DNA of 64,000 bases from Streptomyces filipinensis (GCF_014649495.1 NZ_BMTD01000001.1:744001-808000); one strand, 5' to 3'. Counted from the stretch's first letter, positions 9,094 to 17,913 are shown. The notes: generated by a model not told the origin, from the letters alone. Numbers and translations are program-made.

Positions 9094-9121
9094 GGGCTTT
9101 TGTGGGGCCCCGACAAAACCC
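9094..9121 (-). promoter_or_regulatory. Near-perfect palindrome between fasR and fabD
   Basis: GGGcTTTTGTGGGG (9094-9107) mirrors CCCCgACAAAACCC (9108-9121), with only one mismatched position per arm. It touches the fasR stop codon and lies about 60 bases upstream of fabD. It could terminate fasR, serve as an operator for FasR at the fabD promoter, or both. Confidence 0.5.
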
Positions 9122-10326
9122 TATGCCTGGGTCTCGCCGTCGGCCAGACGCCCGAGGATCAGCGCGATCCGCAGTGTGAAGGCGGATCGTACATCCGAAG
9201 GCGACCAACCGGTGACGTCTGTCACACGTCGGAGCCGGTAGCGCACGGTGTTCGGGTGAACGAAAAGCATCCGGGCCGCGCCTTCCAGGCTGCTCGCCTG
9301 CTCCAGGTAGACACTCAGTGTTTCCAGCAGCGCCGAGCCCGCTTCCTCCAGCGGTCTGTAGATCTCCTCCACCAGCTGCTCGCGGGCGCTCGGATCACCC
9401 GCGATCGCCCGCTCCGGCAGCAGATCGTCCGCCAGCACCGGCCGCGGCGCGTCCTGCCAGGCGGAACACGCCTTCAGCCCCGCCGCGGCGGCCTGCGCGG
9501 AGCGGGTGGCGGCCAGCAGGTCGGGGACGACGGACCCCGCGACCACCGGCCCGGCGGCGAACGGCCCGATCAGCGACTTGGCGACGGCGAGCGGATTGTT
9601 GCTCCCGCCGGCGATCACGACGAGCCGGTCCCCGAGCACGCCGGTCAGCACCTGCAGCTTGGCGTGCCGCGCGGCCCGCCGGATGGCCTCGACGGTCAGT
9701 TCGCTGTCGCCGTCCGGCGCGGTCCCGAGGACGACACAGACATGCTCGGGGGAGTTCCAGCCGAGCGCGGCGGCCCGGCTGACGGCCCCCTCGTCCGCCT
9801 CGCCGCTGAGCACGGCGTTGACCACCAGCGACTCCAGCCGCGCGTCCCAGGCACCGCGTGCCTCGGCGGCCTGGGCGTAGACCTGCGCGGTGGCGAAGGC
9901 GATCTCCCGGGCGTACACCAGCAGCGCCTCGCGCAGCACGCTCTCGTCACCGGGGGCGGCCACCTCGTCGATGGCGCTCTCCATGACCTCGATGGTGGTC
10001 CGCACCATCTCCACGGTCTGGCGCAGTGTGATGGCCCGGGTCAGCTCGCGCGGCGCGGTCCCGAAGACGTCGGTGGAGATCGCCTGCGGGGCGTCCGGGT
10101 GCCGGAACCACTCGGTGAAGGCCGCGATGCCCGCCTGGGCGACCAGCCCGATCCAGGAGCGGTTCTCCGGGGGCATGGCCCGGTACCACGGCAGGGTCTC
10201 GTCCATGCGTGCGATGGCCTGCGCGGCGAGACTCCCGGAGGACTTCTCCAGCCGCTTCAGGGTCGCGGAGTGCGGGTGGACGTCGTGTGCGTGGGGATCG
10301 CTGCGGTGGGATTCGGGTTCGGGCAC
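9121..10326 (-). CDS. fasR: FasR-type fatty acid synthesis regulator (PucR/CdaR C-terminal HTH)
   Basis: A 401-residue regulator with the PucR-type helix-turn-helix at its C-terminus (SLEGAARMLFVHPNTVRYRL, near residues 347-366) and a GGDEF-like CdaR middle region. Its position directly upstream of fabD-fabH-acpP-fabF matches FasR of S. coelicolor, which activates that operon; the name rests on this synteny plus the domain. The GTG at 10326 gives a plausible N-terminus but has a weak ribosome site, so the start could lie a little downstream. Confidence 0.88.
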   Translation of the reverse strand: MPEPESHRSDPHAHDVHPHSATLKRLEKSSGSLAAQAIARMDETLPWYRAMPPENRSWIGLVAQAGIAAFTEWFRHPDAPQAISTDVFGTAPRELTRAITLRQTVEMVRTTIEVMESAIDEVAAPGDESVLREALLVYAREIAFATAQVYAQAAEARGAWDARLESLVVNAVLSGEADEGAVSRAAALGWNSPEHVCVVLGTAPDGDSELTVEAIRRAARHAKLQVLTGVLGDRLVVIAGGSNNPLAVAKSLIGPFAAGPVVAGSVVPDLLAATRSAQAAAAGLKACSAWQDAPRPVLADDLLPERAIAGDPSAREQLVEEIYRPLEEAGSALLETLSVYLEQASSLEGAARMLFVHPNTVRYRLRRVTDVTGWSPSDVRSAFTLRIALILGRLADGETQA

Positions 10327-10422
10327 GGGGACAAGACTGCCTTATCCGGACGTGGAGGTGCTCCGCCGGGTCCGGGCTACGGCCGCGGGGAGCGCCCCGC
10401 GGAGGTCTACGGTGGTCCCGTG

Positions 10423-11076
10423 ATGGACGTACACCGCGCCGGTGCGCGCTACCGCGGCGGGGAGGCGGCGGCCGGGATCGAGTCGTGGCACGCCTTCTCC
10501 TTCGGGCCGCACTACGACCCCGGCAACCTGCGCTTCGGAGCGCTGATCGCCTGCAACGAGGAGCGGCTGGCCCCCGGCGCCGGCTTCGACGAGCACCCGC
10601 ACAGCCACACCGAGATCGTCACCTGGGTCGTCGAGGGCGAGCTGACCCACCGCGACTCCACCGGCCACGAGACCCGGGTACGCCCCGGTGACGTGCAGCG
10701 GCTCAGCTCGGCCGCGGGCGTCCGGCACGTAGAGCGCAACGACGGCACGGCGCCCCTGACCTTCGTGCAGATGTGGCTGGCCCCGCTGGAGCCGGGCGGC
10801 CAGCCGTCGTACGAGATCGTCCCCGGCATCGCCGACTCCACCCCGTACGCCGTCCCGGAGGCCGGCGCGATGCTGCACGTACGGCGCCTGAGCGTCAGGG
10901 AGCGGACGGCGGTGCCGGACGGGGCGTGGGTGTACGTCCACGTGGTGCGCGGCACCGTCCGGCTGGGGGAGGAGGAACTGGGCGCGGGGGACTCGGCACG
11001 GATCACCGGGGCGAGGGCTCTTGAGGCGGTCGCGGTCACACCGGCCGAGGTGCTGCTGTGGGAGATGAGCGCGTAG
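10423..11076 (+). CDS. Pirin-like cupin protein
   Basis: A 217-residue bicupin of the pirin/YhaK type. The N-terminal cupin carries the likely metal ligands in FDEHPHSHTEIVTW (His-x-His-x-His around residues 48-53) and a matching Glu further on in the domain; the C-terminal half is a second, degenerate cupin. The ATG at 10423 is directly preceded by an in-frame GTG at 10420; GGAGG at 10401-10405 is somewhat far, GGTGG at 10411 closer. Some pirins act as quercetinases or redox sensors; the role here is unknown. Confidence 0.85.
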   Translation: MDVHRAGARYRGGEAAAGIESWHAFSFGPHYDPGNLRFGALIACNEERLAPGAGFDEHPHSHTEIVTWVVEGELTHRDSTGHETRVRPGDVQRLSSAAGVRHVERNDGTAPLTFVQMWLAPLEPGGQPSYEIVPGIADSTPYAVPEAGAMLHVRRLSVRERTAVPDGAWVYVHVVRGTVRLGEEELGAGDSARITGARALEAVAVTPAEVLLWEMSA

Positions 11077-11102
11077 GGCCGTCGCCCACCCGCGCCCCGG
11101 TG

Positions 11103-11126
11103 GGAGCCGGTCGCGCGGTTCCCCGC
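11103..11126 (+). repeat. Partial copy of a dispersed intergenic repeat
   Basis: The core GGTCGCGCGGTTCCCCG at 11109-11125 matches the copy at 18272-18301. It lies in the gap between the convergent pirin and serine hydrolase genes. Confidence 0.5.
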
Positions 11127-11155
11127 CGTCCGGGCCCCCGCCCCCCCCGCCGACC

Positions 11156-11977
11156 TCAGCCGCGCAGCTCCCCCAGCACCGCGTCCGTGAAGACCGGCCA
11201 CGCCTCGATCGCCCAGGGCCCGAAGGCCCGGTCGGTGAGCGCGGCGCACGCCACACCGGCGTCGGGGTCGATCCACAGGAACGTACCCGCCTGCCCGAAG
11301 TGCCCGAAGGTGCGCGGGGAGGACGAACTCCCCGTCCAGTGCGGCGACTTGCCGTCGCGGATCTCGAAGCCCAGCCCCCAGTCGTTCGGGTTCTGGTGCC
11401 CGTACCCCGGCAGCACCCCCTTCGTGCCCGGGTACTGCACGCTCATCGCCTCCGCGACCGTGCGCGGGTCCAGCAGGCGCGGCGCCTGCACCTCGGCGGC
11501 GAACCGCAGCAGGTCCCCGACCGTCGACACGCCGTCCTTCGCCGGCGAGCCCTCCAGTGAGGTCGACGCCATCCCCAGCGGCTCCAGCACCGCCTGCCGC
11601 AGATACTCGGCGAACGGGATGTCCGTCGCCTTGGCGATGTGTTCGCCGAGCTGCTCGAACCCGGCGTTGGAGTACAGCCGCCGCTCCCCGGCCGCGGCCA
11701 TCGTCCGGTGCTCGTCGAAGGCCAGCCCCGAGGTGTGCGCGAGCAGGTGCCGGACGGTCGCCCCGGGCGGCCCGGCGGGCTCGTCCAGCTCGATCGCGCC
11801 CTCCTCGTAGGCGACGAGCGCCGCGTAGGCCGCCAGCGGCTTGGTGACCGAGGCGAGCGGGAAGCGGTGTCCGACGGCGCCGTGCGTCCCGAGGACGGTC
11901 CCGTCGGCTCGTACGACACCCGCCGCGGCGGTGGGGACGGGCCAGTTCTCGATCGACACCAAGCTCTTCAACGACAT
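11156..11977 (-). CDS. Serine hydrolase of the beta-lactamase/PBP-like family
   Basis: A 273-residue protein with the class C beta-lactamase fold signatures: SVTK (S43, K46) as the SxxK nucleophile motif, YSN (102-104) as the YxN motif, and HFGQAG near residue 235 as the third HxG motif. The ATG at 11977 gives a compact start (MSLKSL). There is no signal peptide, so it is likely cytosolic and an esterase or D-aminopeptidase-type hydrolase rather than a secreted beta-lactamase. It is followed closely upstream by the acetyltransferase gene on the same strand. Confidence 0.88.
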   Translation of the reverse strand: MSLKSLVSIENWPVPTAAAGVVRADGTVLGTHGAVGHRFPLASVTKPLAAYAALVAYEEGAIELDEPAGPPGATVRHLLAHTSGLAFDEHRTMAAAGERRLYSNAGFEQLGEHIAKATDIPFAEYLRQAVLEPLGMASTSLEGSPAKDGVSTVGDLLRFAAEVQAPRLLDPRTVAEAMSVQYPGTKGVLPGYGHQNPNDWGLGFEIRDGKSPHWTGSSSSPRTFGHFGQAGTFLWIDPDAGVACAALTDRAFGPWAIEAWPVFTDAVLGELRG

Positions 11978-11996
11978 GCCGCCGAGCCTATGCGGC

Positions 11997-12473
11997 TCAC
12001 AGCAGCAGCCGCATCGACGGGTCCGGGTCACGGGTGAAGCCGAGCGAGGCGTACAACGGCTCGGCCGCCGCGGAGGCGTTGAGCAGCACGTGCCCCGCAC
12101 CCCGCTCCCGGAACCAGGCCAGCAGCTCCTGCATGCAGGCGCGCGCGTACCCGCGGCGCCGCGCGCCCGGGTCGGTCGCCACGCTGAACACGTACCCCAC
12201 CCGCCCCTGCGGATTGCCGGCCTTCCCGATCCGGTACTCCAGCGTCCCGGCGGTCAGCGCGGCCAGCGCCCCCGGCCGGTCCGGATGGTCCACGACGAAG
12301 GCGACGAAGTCACCGTCCGGCTCGGCCAGCCGGTCCCGCAGCGTCGGCAGCGACTCGGCATGCCAGCCGGCCGGTCCGCCGCCCCCCGCGCTCCACAGGG
12401 CGTCGATCATGACCTGGCGCAGCCGCAGCACTTCCGTGGCATCCTCGGGCAGGGCCCGGCGTACAAGACTCAT
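11997..12473 (-). CDS. GNAT family N-acetyltransferase
   Basis: A 158-residue acetyl-CoA-dependent acetyltransferase. The acetyl-CoA loop is seen in VATDPGARRRGYARA (the RRxGxA signature near residue 110) followed by a C-terminal LYASLGF strand typical of GNAT folds. The ATG at 12473 is the family-consistent start. The gap of 19 bases to the serine hydrolase suggests one transcript. The acceptor substrate cannot be inferred. Confidence 0.87.
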   Translation of the reverse strand: MSLVRRALPEDATEVLRLRQVMIDALWSAGGGGPAGWHAESLPTLRDRLAEPDGDFVAFVVDHPDRPGALAALTAGTLEYRIGKAGNPQGRVGYVFSVATDPGARRRGYARACMQELLAWFRERGAGHVLLNASAAAEPLYASLGFTRDPDPSMRLLL

Positions 12474-12532
12474 GTGCCGCACGCTAGTCAGGCGCCTTGG
12501 CCCGCGTCCTGCGCATTTCTTACCGGATCCGC

Positions 12533-12563
12533 TTGCTTGGAGCGCACTCCAAGGCCATAGCGT
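12533..12563 (+). promoter_or_regulatory. MerR-type promoter with 19-bp spacer and operator palindrome
   Basis: A perfect inverted repeat CTTGGAG-CGCA-CTCCAAG occupies 12536-12553. A -35 like TTGCTT (12533-12538) and a -10 like TAGCGT (12558-12563) are separated by 19 bases, the long spacer typical of MerR-controlled promoters. The predicted transcript would begin at about 12570, the A of the start codon, giving a leaderless mRNA. Autoregulation by the gene product is the simplest reading. Confidence 0.7.
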
Positions 12564-12569
12564 GGGGTC

Positions 12570-13034
12570 ATGACGGTGATGCAGACCACGCCAGCGGACA
12601 CCGCACGCACGGCCCCCGCCGACATCTGCTCCGCCCCGCCCAGACACCATCCGCGGCCCGACGGCCAGGACCGCTACACGATCAGCGAGGTCGTCGCGTT
12701 CACCGGCCTGACCGCGCACACCCTGCGCTGGTACGAGCGGATCGGCCTGATGCCGCACGTCGACCGCTCGCACACCGGCCAGCGGCGTTACCGCAACCGC
12801 GACCTGGACTGGCTGGACTTCGTGACCAAGCTGCGGCTGACCGGCATGCCGGTGGCGGACATGGTCCGGTACGCGGAGCTGGTCCGGGAGGGCGAGAGCA
12901 CCTACGGGGAGCGCCAGGAACTGCTGGAGTCGACCCGCCGGGACGTCCTGGACAGGATCGCCGAACTGCGGGACACGCTCGCCGTACTCGACCGCAAGAT
13001 CAGTTTCTACGCCGGGGAGGGGGCCGTGCGGTGA
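12570..13034 (+). CDS. MerR family transcriptional regulator
   Basis: A 154-residue regulator. The winged helix of MerR is visible from about residue 36 (YTISEVVAFTGLTAHTLRWYE), followed by the wing HTGQRRYRNRDLDWL and the long dimerisation helix with a C-terminal coiled region to residue 150. There is no cysteine pair of metal sensors in the C-terminal part; the two acidic-rich and hydrophobic helices resemble NmlR/AdhR-type members that respond to aldehydes or electrophiles, but that is inference. A 35-residue N-terminal tail precedes the DNA-binding domain. It likely binds the palindrome just upstream. Confidence 0.93.
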   Translation: MTVMQTTPADTARTAPADICSAPPRHHPRPDGQDRYTISEVVAFTGLTAHTLRWYERIGLMPHVDRSHTGQRRYRNRDLDWLDFVTKLRLTGMPVADMVRYAELVREGESTYGERQELLESTRRDVLDRIAELRDTLAVLDRKISFYAGEGAVR

Positions 13035-13126
13035 CCGGCGCCGGCGCCGCCCTCCTGGAGCCCCTGTGCGCGAGCGCCGAGGCCTACGAGGCCGGCCCCG
13101 GCCAGGTCGCCCTGGCCGGGCAGTGA
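13031..13126 (+). CDS. Possible small translationally coupled ORF (31 aa)
   Basis: A GTG at 13031 overlaps the MerR stop (GTGA) and opens a 31-codon frame ending at TGA 13124-13126, one base before the convergent DUF4429 gene. The overlap and codon use would suit a coupled small protein, but no family is recognised and chance is quite possible in such GC-rich DNA. Confidence 0.2.
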   Translation: MTGAGAALLEPLCASAEAYEAGPGQVALAGQ

Positions 13127-13996
13127 CTACAGCTCCGCCAGCAGCTCGGCCTTCTTGGAGGAGAACTCCTCGTCGGTGACCAGCCCGGCCTGGTGCAACT
13201 CCCCGAGATGCCGGATCCGTTCGGCGATGTCGGCGGGGTCACGCCGGGAGGGGGCCGGTGCCACGGGTACCGGCCCTCGCGTGCGGACGGCCGCCAGGAC
13301 CGCGGCGGCGAACGGCAGCGACTCGTGCACCGGCCCGTACCCCAGCCCGAACACCACGGCCGCCGGATCCTGGTCCGGCTGCACGGGCGCGGCCGAGTCG
13401 GCCGAGCGCCCGACCAGCCGCAGATGCCCTTCGAACACCTCCGGCGACCGCCACTGGACCCCGCTCAGGTCGGCGACCGCGAAACTCTGGTCGCCCGCCT
13501 TCCACTTCGCCGACGACGCACCCGTCCACGACCAGCGGAACTGCACGGACGTCCCGTCGAAGGACGCCTTCCCGTCGTACGCCTTGAACTGCAGCGGCGC
13601 CTCGGGCACCGGCACCAGGAACTGGTCGGCCGGCCCGGCCTCGGTCAGCAGCGACTTCAGCTCGTCCGCGTAGTACTCGGCGAGCGTCTCCCGCTCGGCC
13701 GACAGGACCAGCCGGTACGGGTCGGAACCCTCCTTCAGCTGGCCGGCCGCCGCCTCCATCAGCGGATCCGCGCCGGCCCGCGGCAGCAGCCGCAGCACGA
13801 CGGTGCCGCGTCTGCCCGGGGTGAGCGTCACGCCCTCGACCGCGGACAGCGGGATCCGCCGTTCGCCGAGCGCCTGGAACAGCTTCGGTGTTCGAATCCC
13901 CCGTTCGTAGCGGATGAGCACGGAGTCGGACTCGAACTCCCAGACGGCATGAAAACCCGCCAGTACGTCACCCATGCGGCTCATCGTATGCGGCAC
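13127..13996 (-). CDS. DUF4429 protein with C-terminal SHOCT domain
   Basis: A 289-residue protein. The N-terminal part holds the repeated DUF4429 beta domain (around residues 15-130 and 145-240), and the last 35 residues form a SHOCT tail (IRHLGELHQAGLVTDEEFSSKKAELL), a short helical module common at protein C-termini in actinobacteria. The GTG at 13996 is chosen because GGAGG lies 5 bases upstream; ATG codons at 13984 and 13975 are alternatives. Function unknown; soluble. Confidence 0.82.
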   Translation of the reverse strand: MPHTMSRMGDVLAGFHAVWEFESDSVLIRYERGIRTPKLFQALGERRIPLSAVEGVTLTPGRRGTVVLRLLPRAGADPLMEAAAGQLKEGSDPYRLVLSAERETLAEYYADELKSLLTEAGPADQFLVPVPEAPLQFKAYDGKASFDGTSVQFRWSWTGASSAKWKAGDQSFAVADLSGVQWRSPEVFEGHLRLVGRSADSAAPVQPDQDPAAVVFGLGYGPVHESLPFAAAVLAAVRTRGPVPVAPAPSRRDPADIAERIRHLGELHQAGLVTDEEFSSKKAELLAEL

Positions 13997-14041
13997 GTGC
14001 TCCTCCGTCGCCACCCGCGCAGACCGCACTTCCTGCTGTTT

Positions 14042-15259
14042 CTACGCGCGTCCGGCCATCGTCGTGCCGGGCACACCGGCCCGGCACGCGTCGTTCTCGC
14101 GGGCGCACGTCACCGCGCCGTACGCGCCGACCCCCACCCCGGCGAGGTTGCGCAGGCTGTCCGTGCCTGGCTGGAAATAACCGGCGTGCCCCTGCGCGTC
14201 CCGGGCGGACAGCACACGCGCGCCGAAGGCCGAGGACACCGGATCGGCGCCGTGCCCGAGCCCGCCGAGCTCCAGATACGGCACGTCCTGGATCCAGTCG
14301 GTGGCGTCCCGCATGGCCCAGACCCGGGCCCCGGTGTCCAGCTGCGAGGCGCTGGAGACCCGCATGCCGGGGCTCGCGGCCACCGCTATGTCGGTCACCC
14401 GGCCGGGCAGGGCGTGCGCGGCGACCCCGCACACCACGGAGCCGTAGCTGTGGCAGATCATCGCCACCGGGGCATCGCCGGGCAGGCCGCCCACCAGGGC
14501 GTTCAGCCGTACGGCGCCCTCCGCGGCGCGCAGCCCGGTCGCCGCCTCCATGCCGAGTCCGTCAGGAGCGGTGTAGTCGGCCCAGGCGATCACGGCCGTA
14601 CGGGTCGTGGGGCTCTGGGCGCGCTCCGCCGCGTACAGCGCCTTGGCCATGCCGACCGGCGCGGTGTACGGGTTGTAGGTCTTCTGGAAGGTGAGCAGGT
14701 CGGTGTCGACGCCGGGGACGACGACCGAGATGCGCTGCGCCCGGTCCAGGTTCCCGAACACCTCGGCGACGCGGCCCGAGCCCTCGGGGTCGAAGGCCAG
14801 GATCTGGCGGCGGGGGGCCAGCAGGGACTCGTAGCGGTGCATACGGCGGCCCGCGTCCTGCTGTCCGGCCGTGCTGAGCCGGCTGTCGTGCATGCGCTTC
14901 TTCTCGACCTTGCGTTGCTGCTCCAGCGCGATGTGGTTGGCGCGGTAGCGCAGGGCGACGGGGGCGCCGTTCATGTTGCCGACCGCGAGCGGGTAGCGGC
15001 GGGCGAGACGGTCGCCGTCCCCGGCGGAGAGGGAGGCGAAGAAACGGCTGAGCCGGGCCGGTGCGGCATGCGGGTCCGGCAGGTGGAGGCCGTGGATGCT
15101 GCCGTGCTCCCACTTGGCGAGCGAGGCCTGCAGTGCGGTCGACTCCCGGTGGCTGTGCAGGGCGGTCCAGCCGGTGGTCGCGAGCATCACGAACACCACG
15201 GCCAGCGCCAGCAGGGCGCGCCAGACGTTCAGTGGCGGGGAGGTGTCGAAGGAAGTCAC
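14042..15259 (-). CDS. Alpha/beta hydrolase (DUF1023 type) with N-terminal membrane anchor
   Basis: A 405-residue protein with one membrane segment near residues 15-32 and a long extracellular region. The nucleophile elbow is CHSYGS with S271, typical of DUF1023 hydrolases; a His-containing segment near the C-terminus (DAQGHAGYFQPGTDSLRN) supplies the catalytic His. Members are abundant in streptomycetes; substrates are unknown. It is transcribed with neither neighbour in an obvious operon. Confidence 0.85.
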   Translation of the reverse strand: MTSFDTSPPLNVWRALLALAVVFVMLATTGWTALHSHRESTALQASLAKWEHGSIHGLHLPDPHAAPARLSRFFASLSAGDGDRLARRYPLAVGNMNGAPVALRYRANHIALEQQRKVEKKRMHDSRLSTAGQQDAGRRMHRYESLLAPRRQILAFDPEGSGRVAEVFGNLDRAQRISVVVPGVDTDLLTFQKTYNPYTAPVGMAKALYAAERAQSPTTRTAVIAWADYTAPDGLGMEAATGLRAAEGAVRLNALVGGLPGDAPVAMICHSYGSVVCGVAAHALPGRVTDIAVAASPGMRVSSASQLDTGARVWAMRDATDWIQDVPYLELGGLGHGADPVSSAFGARVLSARDAQGHAGYFQPGTDSLRNLAGVGVGAYGAVTCARENDACRAGVPGTTMAGRA

Positions 15260-15342
15260 TGGGAGGACACACTAGGAGAACGAGAGGGTCTCGGGGTAAC
15301 CGAGTGGCAGGGATCACGTTTCGCGGAACGTCGAACGCCTCG

Positions 15343-15978
15343 TCAACGATCTTCTGTGGTACGCCAGTTTCCGGTGAGTGCCGGACCCACCTGATCGAGG
15401 TGGGACGCGGTGAGTTGGCGTATGGCCTCCAGGCTGAAGTCGTCGCCCGTGCACCACTGCCGCTCCGTGACCCTTATCACCCCGCCGAACACGGCCACGG
15501 CCAGCCGCGGCCGCGGGTCGGCGTCCACGTCGACGCCCTCGCGCTCGGCCAGCAGGCGCGCGATCGTCTCCTCGGTCGCCGCCGAGCGGCGCAGATGGGC
15601 GGCGAGCAGCGCGGGCGTCGACTCGATCGTCCGGTACATGCGCAGATACAGCTCGACCGGCACGGCCGACTCGACGGTCTCGCGGATCGCGTCCCAGCCC
15701 TCCAGGACCGCCTGCCGCAGGGCCTCCATCGGCGCCTCACCGGCGGGCCGCGCCCGTACGGCGGCCACGAAGTGCTCCTCGGTCATCCCCTGCACCGCGA
15801 AGGCCACGTCCTCCTTGCCGGCGAAATAGCGGAAGAAGGTGCGCTGGGAGACGTCGGCGGCCTCGGCGATCTCGTCGACGGTCGTGTGCTCGTACCCCCG
15901 GGTGGTGAACAGTTCCAGAGCGGCCCGCAGAAGCGCCTCCCGGGTGCGTTGTTTCTTGCGTTCGCGGAGTGTTTCCAT
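15343..15978 (-). CDS. TetR family repressor
   Basis: A 211-residue regulator with the TetR helix-turn-helix at residues 10-56 (RTREALLRAALELFTTRGYE, then VDEIAEAADVSQRTFFRYF). The C-terminal part is the variable ligand-binding domain. It is divergent from an efflux pump gene, the standard arrangement for a TetR repressor controlling its own pump, and a perfect 13-bp palindrome lies 5 bases upstream of its start. Confidence 0.93.
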   Translation of the reverse strand: METLRERKKQRTREALLRAALELFTTRGYEHTTVDEIAEAADVSQRTFFRYFAGKEDVAFAVQGMTEEHFVAAVRARPAGEAPMEALRQAVLEGWDAIRETVESAVPVELYLRMYRTIESTPALLAAHLRRSAATEETIARLLAEREGVDVDADPRPRLAVAVFGGVIRVTERQWCTGDDFSLEAIRQLTASHLDQVGPALTGNWRTTEDR

Positions 15979-15982
15979 GGGT

Positions 15983-16037
15983 GTCAGTTACTGACTCATG
16001 AAAGGCGTTGTCAACTGTCAGAGGCTGTCACTAGCCT
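15983..16037. promoter_or_regulatory. Divergent TetR/MFS control region
   Basis: GTCAG-TTA-CTGAC at 15983-15995 is a perfect 13-bp inverted repeat, with related TGTCAG/TGTCA half-sites at 16016-16030. Towards the pump, TTGTCA (16008-16013) and TAGCCT (16032-16037) with an 18-base spacer make a plausible promoter whose start would fall at about 16044, next to the ATG. Confidence 0.55.
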
Positions 16038-16044
16038 CGCACAC

Positions 16045-17691
16045 ATGACTAGTCAGACCACCATCGGCGCGACGGGGCCGGGGGACGCCGGCCCGGACGC
16101 CCCGCTTGAGTCGCGTCCGGCCCCCGGGCTGCGCGGGCACCCCTGGCTCACCCTCATCACCGTCGCCGTGGGCGTCATGATGGTGGCCCTCGACGGGACC
16201 ATCGTGGCCATCGCCAACCCGGCGATCCAGAAGAACCTGGGGGCCACCTTCGCCCAGGTGCAGTGGATCACCAACGGCTACTTCCTCGCCCTCGCGGTCT
16301 CCCTGATCACCGCGGGCAAGCTCGGTGACCGCTTCGGCCACCGGCAGACCTTCCTCATCGGTGTGACCGGCTTCGCCTCCGCCTCCGGCGCCATCGGCCT
16401 GTCCCACAGCATCGCCGCGGTCGTCACCTTCCGCGTCTTCCAGGGCCTGTTCGGCGCGCTGCTGATGCCGGCCGCGCTCGGCCTGCTGCGGGCGACCTTC
16501 CCGGCCGAGCAGCTCAACATGGCCATCGGCATCTGGGGCATGGTGATCGGCGCGTCCACCGCGGGCGGCCCGATCCTCGGCGGCGTCCTCGTCGAGCACG
16601 TCGACTGGCAGTCGGTGTTCTTCGTCAACGTGCCGGTCGGCGGGCTCGCCCTGGCCCTGGGCATGCTGATCCTCCTCGACCAGCGGGCTGCCCGCGGGGG
16701 GAGCCCGCCGGAGGGACACGGCGAGGGGCGGTCCTTCGACATCCTCGGCATCGCGCTGCTCTCCGGCGCGATGTTCTGCCTGGTCTGGGCGCTCATCAAG
16801 GCCCCGTCATGGGGCTGGGGCGACGGCAGGACGTGGGTGTTCGTCGTCGCGTCCGTGGCGCTCTTCGCCGTGTTCTCCTTCTGGGAGACGAAGGTCGCGC
16901 AGCCCCTCGTCCCGCTGGGCCTGTTCCGCTCGATACCGCTGTCGGCCGGTGTCGTCCTGATGGTCCTCATGGCCGTCGCGTTCATGGGCGGCCTGTTCTT
17001 CGTGACCTTCTACCTGCAGAACGTCCACGGCATGAGCCCGATCGACGCGGGCCTGCACCTGCTGCCGCTCACCGGCATGATGATCGTCGGCTCGCCGCTG
17101 GCCGGCGCCGCGATCACCAGGCTCGGCCCGCGCGTCCCGCTGGCCGGCGGCATGGCCGCGACCGCCATCGCCATGTACGGCATGTCCACGCTCAAGGCCG
17201 ACACGGGCAGCGGCGTGATGTCCGTCTGGTTCGCGCTGCTCGGCCTCGGCCTGGCGCCGGTCATGGTCGGCGCCACCGAGGTCATCGTCGGCAACGCCCC
17301 CATGGAGCTGTCCGGTGTCGCGGGCGGTCTCCAGCAGGCGGCCATGCAGATCGGCGGCAGTCTCGGTACGGCCGTGCTCGGCGCCGTGATGGCCTCCAGG
17401 GTCGACAGCGACCTGCCGGGCAACTGGGCCGGGGCCGGGCTGCCGCGGCTGACCCCGGATCAGCTGGACAAGGCCTCACAGGCGGTGCAGGTCGGCGTCG
17501 CCCCGGTGCCGAAGGGCGTCCCGGAGCAGATCGCCGCGAAGATCACCGAGGTCGCGCACCACACCTTCATCTCCGGGATGAGCCTCGCCTCCCTGGTCGC
17601 GGCCGGCGTGGCGGCGGTCGCCGTCCTCGTCGCGCTGCTCACCAAGCGGGGCGCGAACGCGGAGGCGGGGGCGGGCGTGGGCCACATCTGA
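16045..17691 (+). CDS. MFS efflux transporter, DHA2/EmrB-QacA type
   Basis: A 548-residue membrane protein with about 14 hydrophobic segments. The loop motif GKLGDRFGHRQTFLIG (motif A) follows segment 2, and ALDGTIVAIANPAIQ (motif D1) lies in segment 1, both hallmarks of the DHA2 drug:proton antiporters. The ATG at 16045 is adjacent to a predicted transcription start, so the message may be leaderless. The divergent TetR gene suggests induction by an exported compound, unidentified. Confidence 0.92.
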   Translation: MTSQTTIGATGPGDAGPDAPLESRPAPGLRGHPWLTLITVAVGVMMVALDGTIVAIANPAIQKNLGATFAQVQWITNGYFLALAVSLITAGKLGDRFGHRQTFLIGVTGFASASGAIGLSHSIAAVVTFRVFQGLFGALLMPAALGLLRATFPAEQLNMAIGIWGMVIGASTAGGPILGGVLVEHVDWQSVFFVNVPVGGLALALGMLILLDQRAARGGSPPEGHGEGRSFDILGIALLSGAMFCLVWALIKAPSWGWGDGRTWVFVVASVALFAVFSFWETKVAQPLVPLGLFRSIPLSAGVVLMVLMAVAFMGGLFFVTFYLQNVHGMSPIDAGLHLLPLTGMMIVGSPLAGAAITRLGPRVPLAGGMAATAIAMYGMSTLKADTGSGVMSVWFALLGLGLAPVMVGATEVIVGNAPMELSGVAGGLQQAAMQIGGSLGTAVLGAVMASRVDSDLPGNWAGAGLPRLTPDQLDKASQAVQVGVAPVPKGVPEQIAAKITEVAHHTFISGMSLASLVAAGVAAVAVLVALLTKRGANAEAGAGVGHI

Positions 17692-17913
17692 GGCCGGGGC
17701 GCAGTTTCCCCTATCAGGGTGACTCCGCTAAAGATTCCTCGCACCGGTCGCGCGCCGCAGGTCACAGTGGGTCAAGTCCTCCGCAGCGCATGGGAGGACG
17801 CCGGGCCGGAGCGCGCGCTGCCGGAGGGGGGCAGCGCGCGCAGGTCTGTCGACGGCGAACCGGGGTACCCGCACAGCGGAGCCGAACTGTCCAAGGGTCT
17901 CAGGGAGTTGATG

